From the NCBI GenBank assembly GCA_016793585.1, contig JAEUJR010000381.1:1-11042 (forward strand): DNA of 11,042 nucleotides, written 5' to 3'. Below the pieces are notes generated by a model. It searched no databases. It was not told the origin of the DNA and saw only the letters and a list, made by a program, of their open reading frames with translations. This stretch comes from Archangium sp. (GTDB lineage Bacteria; Myxococcota; Myxococcia; Myxococcales; Myxococcaceae). Shown here piece by piece: positions 6,858 to 11,042 of this stretch. Position numbers and translations under genes: made by a program. The stretch's first letter is position 1; every line of letters starts with the position of its first letter.

Positions 6858-8384
6858 TCACCCTGGCGGCTCGACGGGCACGAACTTGCCCGTGAGCTCG
6901 TCGAAGCTGTCGTCGAGCTGGTCGATGCCCATGCGGAAGGCGCCGTTGATGGCCTCGATGAGGGGCTGCTCGACGCCGCGCGCGCGTGGGTCTTTCAGCA
7001 GCACCCGCAGGCACGCGTCGCGCTTGAGCTCGACGAGGTCGATGACCTCTGCGCGGGGAAACCCGGCGGCGTGGCGGCGAATGGCCAGCGACTCGCAGTG
7101 GGCGCGGAAGATGGCGCGCTCCCTCGTGCGCACGGCGTTCTTGAGGTGCGCGTACGTCTGCTGCGAGGCGAGCACGATGTCGGCTTCGGGCAGCCGCTGG
7201 TAGCTGGGAAAACGCTGCTGCCGCTCGGGCGCCATGCACGCGTGCACCGCTTCACGAACGAGCGCCTCTTCGTGCGCCTCGAGCAGCTGGAAGATGCGCA
7301 GATGATTGGGCACCTGCACGTGCTTCATGGCGGCGAGGTTGCGCCGGTTCCACTCGAGTGACTGCGTCTTCAGGTTCTCGATGAGAAACGGCATGCGGCG
7401 CAGCACGCCGAAGCGCGGGCTCGGCTCCCACCCGAGGCGTTGCCGCGTCAGGCTCGCGTCGACGGGCATCGCCTTGTCGACGTAGTCCGCCATCCACGGT
7501 TGTTCGAAGGGCTTGTCGCCCACCACGCGGCCCAGCAAGCCGAGGGCGTGCAGCCCCGGGCGAATGAGGGGCTTCGGCATCAGCATCGGCGTGACGCGGT
7601 GGCCGGCGTACGCCTCCATCGACGCGTCGAAGAGCTGCCGGTGCGACGCGGCCTGGTCTGGGCTCGCGATGAGCACCTCGCCGTTGCCGAGGTCGGCCCA
7701 GCGCTCGAACACCTTCAAGAAGAACGCGACCACGTCGCGCACGTGCACGTACGGCAGCGCCGCCGTGCCGCGCCCCGCCAGAATGTGCGCCTTCCACGAG
7801 TCGGAGAACCACGTGCGCATCAACGTGTAGAGCGGCGTGAACTCGCACCAGTCCGAGAAGACCGCGCCCAGACGCACCGACACCGAGGGAAAGTCGCCCG
7901 CGAACTCGCCCAGCATCGCCTCGCCTTTGGCCTTCGACACCGCGTACGGGTGTCTGCCGTCGAGCGGGCTGCGCTCGTTGAGCACCGTGCCCGGCGCGGG
8001 AAACTCGCAGCCCGCCAACGAGCTCGCGAAGACGAACAGCTTCGGCTTCAGCGCCTTGCAGCGGCTCATCACCGCGCGCAGGCCGTCGACGTTCGTGCGC
8101 TGGTACTCGGGGTCGTCTTTGCCGGCGAAGTCGTAATAGGCCGCGAGGTGCAGCACGAAGTCGATGCCGCCCGCCGCCTGCAGCTTCGCGAACACCTCGT
8201 CCATCGGCTTGTCGTCGCCGAGGTCGACCTGATGCCAGGTGATGGAGGTGCCCTCGGGCGCGCGCGCCTCGGCGGGCGTTCGACGCGCGAGCGCGTGAAT
8301 CTGAAACTGCCGCTGCAAGGCGGCGACGACGTGGCGCCCGATGAAACCAGAGGCGCCGGTCACCAGAAGTCGGGGCTGGGTCAT
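6858..8384 (-). CDS. Extended-SDR epimerase/dehydratase-like enzyme with C-terminal helical (RsbRD-N-like) domain
   Basis: 508 residues from the ATG at 8384 (minus strand). I chose this start because the beta-strand and NAD(P)-binding motif begin directly, and because the upstream in-frame extension to 8453 runs through a probable promoter. Its Shine-Dalgarno sequence is weak. Residues 1-335 are an extended short-chain dehydrogenase: TGASGFIG (9-16) binds the dinucleotide, HLAA (79-82) follows, S121/S122 are candidate catalytic serines, and Y147-AVS-K151 is the catalytic YxxxK. The likely reaction is epimerisation, dehydration or reduction of a sugar-nucleotide or steroid-like substrate; which one cannot be read from sequence. 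Typical extended SDRs end near 310-350 residues. Here about 170 more follow (340-508), all-helical and without catalytic motifs. Segments such as RRHAAGFPRAEVIDLVELKR and IEAINGAFRMGIDQLDDSF resemble the N-terminal domain of RsbRD-type stress-response co-antagonists (inference). Convergent with the collar gene, divergent from the collagen-like gene. Confidence 0.87.
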   Translation of the reverse strand: MTQPRLLVTGASGFIGRHVVAALQRQFQIHALARRTPAEARAPEGTSITWHQVDLGDDKPMDEVFAKLQAAGGIDFVLHLAAYYDFAGKDDPEYQRTNVDGLRAVMSRCKALKPKLFVFASSLAGCEFPAPGTVLNERSPLDGRHPYAVSKAKGEAMLGEFAGDFPSVSVRLGAVFSDWCEFTPLYTLMRTWFSDSWKAHILAGRGTAALPYVHVRDVVAFFLKVFERWADLGNGEVLIASPDQAASHRQLFDASMEAYAGHRVTPMLMPKPLIRPGLHALGLLGRVVGDKPFEQPWMADYVDKAMPVDASLTRQRLGWEPSPRFGVLRRMPFLIENLKTQSLEWNRRNLAAMKHVQVPNHLRIFQLLEAHEEALVREAVHACMAPERQQRFPSYQRLPEADIVLASQQTYAHLKNAVRTRERAIFRAHCESLAIRRHAAGFPRAEVIDLVELKRDACLRVLLKDPRARGVEQPLIEAINGAFRMGIDQLDDSFDELTGKFVPVEPPG

Positions 8385-8425
8385 GATGAGTTCTGCTTCA
8401 GAGGCATTGGCTCGTTCATAAGAAA

Positions 8426-8453
8426 GAGTTACCCTGTCGCAGTTGGAAGTCAA
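8426..8453 (-). promoter_or_regulatory. Candidate sigma-70-type promoter for the SDR gene
   Basis: On the minus strand TTGACT (plus positions 8448-8453) matches five of six bases of the -35 consensus. After a 16-base spacer comes TAACTC (8426-8431), a poor -10. Transcription would start near 8418 and leave a leader of about 34 bases before the ATG at 8384. The region is visibly richer in A and T than the flanking genes. A short inverted repeat CTCGA-CT-TCGAG (8464-8475) lies upstream and could be an operator, but it is short enough to be chance. Confidence 0.4.
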
Positions 8454-8552
8454 GGTGACCTCTCCTCGACTTCGAGTGGGCTTCGAAGGAACGTGCCCGC
8501 GTCGCGCTGGGTGGAGCGCCTGCTTTCAAAGACAACCAAAGGGAGAACTTCG

Positions 8553-11042
8553 ATGCGTCACGTCGTCGCAACGGTGTGTGTCGTGTTGGTGTTGTTGGGC
8601 TGTCCCGGGCCTGCGGGCATGACGGGGCCGCAAGGTGAAGCCGGGCCGAAGGGCGCCATGGGAGAAATGGGCGCGCCCGGCATGAACGGTCAGCAGGGCC
8701 CTCCAGGAGACGCCGGCCCGCAGGGCCCCGAAGGCCCGGTGAACCCGGTGCTGCAGGCCGCCTTCCCCGACTCGCTCGCCGTGGGCCGCCGTACGTCGGT
8801 GCTGGTGCTCGGCGTGGGCACGCACTTCGCTTCGACGACGACGGTGACCGCTGGCGCCGACGTCACGGTGAACGCCACGCAGACGCTCAACCCGACGGCG
8901 TTGCGGCTCGACCTCACGGTCTCGACGACGGCGATGACGGGCCCTCGCAACCTCGTCGTCACCACCGGCACCGAGGTGCTCACGCTCACCGCGGGCCTCA
9001 CCATCATTCCCGGCTCGACGCTGACGGTGCTCTCGGGCCCGCTCGCGCAGGGCGGCACCTTTCTGGCGCGCCTCGAGCTGTCGAACGGCAAGCAGTTCAG
9101 CACCGGCCCCGGCGGTGCGCTCGACGGCGCGCGCCTCAGCGGCGCGGGAGCGGTCGTGCGCTCGGCCCGCGTCGTCTCGCCCAGCGTGCTCGACCTGTTC
9201 GGCGTCGTCTCACCGAGCGCCTCGACGAGCGCGCCCACGGTGCTGACGCTCACCTTCGATGACGGCTCCACCGAGTCGGTGTCGTTGCCCGCCGCGACGG
9301 CCAGCACCGCGGCACCGCTGCCCACGGCTCCGGCCGTCATCGCGTTCGGCTCGCGCGGCAGCGTGGTGTCGAGCCTCACGCTCACCGAGGCGCGCCGCGT
9401 GACGCTGGCGCTCGCGCCTTCGGGCAGCACCTTCACGCCCGCAGCGCTCGTCTTCGACGGCACCGGCGCCCTCGTCGCCCCCAACGTCGCGGGCGGCCTC
9501 GTCTTCAGCCTGCCCGCCGGCACCTTCTCGTTCGTCGTCTTCGACCAGGACCGCGTCAACAAGACGGGCAGCGTCTCGCTGGGCTCGAGCTCGGTGCGCA
9601 CGGCCGCGAACGCCACCTGCGCGGGCGCGACGCCCCTGCTCGTCGGCACGCCGCTGAACAACGAGGCGCTCGACAACGGCGGCGCGGGGCCCTCGGCCTG
9701 TGCCGTCGCCTTCGACCGAGCGCGCTACTACTCGGTCGCGGTGCCGGCCAACACCGTCGTCACCGTCGCCGCCTCCAGCTTCGTCTCGCTCGCGGCCCTC
9801 GACTCCTGCGCGGCCACGACGTGCGCCGGCGCGTCGACGTCGAGCGGCGCGGGCGGCTCGGTGCAGCTGCGCAACGGCGGCATGACGCCGCGCACCTTCG
9901 TCGTGGCGGCGGGCACCACCAACGCCGGCACGACCGTGATGAGCCTCACGGCGACGTCATTGCCGCTGGTGCCCAACGACACCTGCGCGAGCGCCTCGAC
10001 GACGGCGCCCGGCACGCCCATCACCGGTGAAGCGCTGGCGGCTGGTGGAGCGCCACTCGCCGTCTGCCAGCCCGCGACGGGAACTCCCGAAGCGCGCGCG
10101 CGGTACTACGCCTTCTCGATTCCCGCGACGTCGACGCTGCAGGTCGACGTCACCGGCAACGTCACCGACATGGTGCTCAACGCCGTCTCGACGTGCGGCG
10201 CGGCGGCCTGCGAGTACCCCACGACGGGCGCGGCGGGGTTGAACGAGCGGCTGCTGGTGCGCAACGACGGCATGACGGCGCGCTCGGTGGTGGTGAGCGT
10301 GGGCACGACCGCGACGAGCGCCACCTCGGCGTTCTCGCTCACCTCGGCCATCATCGCGCAGGCCCCCAACGCCGTGTGCGCGGGGGCGACGGCCCTCACG
10401 CTCGGCACGCCGCTGTCGGGTGAAGCGTCGAACGGCGGCGGCGCGCTGCTGGCCAGCTGCGCCTCGCCCGGCCCCTCGGCGCTGGCCCGCTACTACTCGG
10501 TGAGCGTGCCGGCCCAGACGCTGGCGACGCTGACGGCGACGGCCCCGGGCCTCGACCCGCTGCTCGCCGTGGTCGACAGCTGCACCAGCACCACGTGTCA
10601 GGTGAACGACACGAACTCGGGCGTCTCCGAGAGCGTGCGCCTCACCAACGCCTCTGCCATGGCGCGCACCTTCCTGGTGGCCGTCGTCGACAAGACGGGC
10701 GCGGGCGGCACCTTCACCCTCTCGAGCACCTCGCAGGCGCTGCCACCGAACTCCACGTGCGCGACGGCCGCGACATTGACGCCGGGCACGCCGCTGACGA
10801 GCCAGCCCATTCTCGGCGGCGGTGCGGCATCGGCGGTGTGCAGCCCGGCGGCGCCCGCGTCGACCTCGTCGGCCTGGTACTCGCTCACCATTCCCACCTC
10901 GACGTCGATGACGGTGACGGTGAACGGCACGGGCTTCAACCCCGCCGTGGTGCTGCTCGACACGTGCGCGGCCACCACGTGCGGCGGCGCCTTCAACACC
11001 TCGGCCACGGCCACCGAGACGCTGGTGCTGCAGAACACGAGC
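8553..11042 (+). CDS. Collagen-stemmed lipoprotein with Cys-containing PPC-like repeats, 3'-partial
   Basis: 830 codons are open from the ATG at 8553 to the last base of the window. The start has GGGAG (8541-8545) seven bases upstream. The signal MRHVVATVCVVLVLLGC has lipobox LLGC with Cys17 as the probable lipidated residue. Residues 19-63 are 15 uninterrupted Gly-X-Y triplets (collagen-like rod). Residues about 67-165 look like an IPT/TIG-type Ig fold. Residues 166-350 are further beta-rich sequence. From 353 on, four repeats of about 122-131 residues begin with N-x-x-C at 353, 475, 606 and 733. Each has RYYSV-like or WYSL strands, a D-x-C-x4-C-like pair and NGGMTPRTFVV-like strands, resembling bacterial pre-peptidase C-terminal (PPC) beta-sandwiches; the last is cut by the edge. 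No catalytic domain is seen in the visible part. It is likely an envelope-anchored adhesin or structural protein. Thr/Ala/Ser-rich with strong GC-ending codons, like its neighbours. Confidence 0.88.
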   Translation, partial: MRHVVATVCVVLVLLGCPGPAGMTGPQGEAGPKGAMGEMGAPGMNGQQGPPGDAGPQGPEGPVNPVLQAAFPDSLAVGRRTSVLVLGVGTHFASTTTVTAGADVTVNATQTLNPTALRLDLTVSTTAMTGPRNLVVTTGTEVLTLTAGLTIIPGSTLTVLSGPLAQGGTFLARLELSNGKQFSTGPGGALDGARLSGAGAVVRSARVVSPSVLDLFGVVSPSASTSAPTVLTLTFDDGSTESVSLPAATASTAAPLPTAPAVIAFGSRGSVVSSLTLTEARRVTLALAPSGSTFTPAALVFDGTGALVAPNVAGGLVFSLPAGTFSFVVFDQDRVNKTGSVSLGSSSVRTAANATCAGATPLLVGTPLNNEALDNGGAGPSACAVAFDRARYYSVAVPANTVVTVAASSFVSLAALDSCAATTCAGASTSSGAGGSVQLRNGGMTPRTFVVAAGTTNAGTTVMSLTATSLPLVPNDTCASASTTAPGTPITGEALAAGGAPLAVCQPATGTPEARARYYAFSIPATSTLQVDVTGNVTDMVLNAVSTCGAAACEYPTTGAAGLNERLLVRNDGMTARSVVVSVGTTATSATSAFSLTSAIIAQAPNAVCAGATALTLGTPLSGEASNGGGALLASCASPGPSALARYYSVSVPAQTLATLTATAPGLDPLLAVVDSCTSTTCQVNDTNSGVSESVRLTNASAMARTFLVAVVDKTGAGGTFTLSSTSQALPPNSTCATAATLTPGTPLTSQPILGGGAASAVCSPAAPASTSSAWYSLTIPTSTSMTVTVNGTGFNPAVVLLDTCAATTCGGAFNTSATATETLVLQNTS
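8607..8741 (+). repeat. Collagen-like Gly-X-Y tract, 15 triplets
   Basis: Forty-five residues (19-63 of the lipoprotein) have Gly at every third position, directly after the lipidated Cys, with Pro, Gln, Glu, Lys, Met and Asp at X and Y. Pro at X (GPQ, GPK, GPP, GPE) would favour a trimeric triple helix. The tract ends at GPV, just before the globular beta domains. A trimer is inferred, not shown. Confidence 0.93.
9609..11042 (+). repeat. Four approximately 375-base protein-domain repeats
   Basis: Units begin at 9609 (NATCAGA), 9975 (NDTCASA), 10368 (NAVCAGA) and 10749 (NSTCATA), spaced 366, 393 and 381 bases. Each encodes a first Cys in N-x-x-C, a second about 20-25 residues on, and a C-x4-C pair later (DSCAATTC, STCGAAAC, DSCTSTTC, DTCAATTC), suggesting two disulphides per domain. 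The fourth unit is cut by the window edge, so the total number is unknown. Confidence 0.85.

Noticed and set aside
6874..6893. Hairpin ACGGGCA-CGAACT-TGCCCGT just past the collar gene stop
   Set aside because: Seven-base stem inside the SDR coding region with no T-tract on the plus strand; too weak to call a terminator.
8385..8453. Longer N-terminus of the SDR protein starting at 8453
   Set aside because: It would add 23 residues ahead of the nucleotide-binding strand and overlap the likely promoter; SDRs normally begin close to the TGxxGxxG motif.
8690..9676. 328-codon open frame on the minus strand
   Set aside because: Antisense to the collagen-like lipoprotein, whose sense frame has a signal, lipobox, Gly-X-Y tract and repeats. 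The antisense product shows no recognisable domain.

Overview
This is high-GC, gene-dense DNA with the look of a Myxococcota (myxobacterial) chromosome. The evidence is the composition, the exported proteins and lipoproteins with low-complexity Ala/Thr/Gly/Ser and Cys-rich linkers, a TIGR02996 repeat-companion protein, a choice-of-anchor-D plus von Willebrand A (VWA) lipoprotein, and PPC-like repeats. The assignment is by style of gene content. No rRNA or other marker gene is present to fix the genus.

Layout, left to right. (1) 2-1345, +: the 3' end of a large protein with an Ig-like segment and a divergent CAP/SCP domain, open at the left edge. (2) 1420-1839 and 1853-2956, +: a probable two-gene operon encoding an unrecognised 139-residue protein and a TIGR02996 plus leucine-rich-repeat protein. 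(3) 2957-3275: a 319-base stretch without a convincing gene. (4) 3276-6083 and 6144-6851, +: a 935-residue mosaic lipoprotein (Cys-rich modules, 16 copies of an 18-base repeat, a nidogen-like beta domain, an ASH/choice-of-anchor-D domain and VWA), followed 60 bases later by a secreted protein with a phage-tail-collar-like fold. (5) 6858-8384, -: an extended-SDR NAD(P)-dependent epimerase/dehydratase-like enzyme with an unusual C-terminal helical domain, ending 6 bases from the collar gene on the opposite strand. (6) 8553-11042, +: a lipoprotein with a 15-triplet collagen-like stem and at least four Cys-containing beta-sandwich repeats, open at the right edge. It is divergent from the SDR gene across a 168-base intergenic region.

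The common theme is the cell surface. Genes 4, 5 and 7 encode exported proteins built from adhesion-type modules on flexible or rod-like stems (Ala-Thr-Gly-Gly linker, collagen triplets), and gene 1 is probably exported too. This suggests envelope display or contact functions, as expected in a gliding, predatory, social bacterium, but no gene here proves a named pathway. I see no tRNA, rRNA, insertion sequence, CRISPR array, integrase or replication origin. I do not see a convincing complete new defence-type system. The most novel items are the SDR fusion, the secreted tail-collar protein and the collagen-stemmed repeat lipoprotein.
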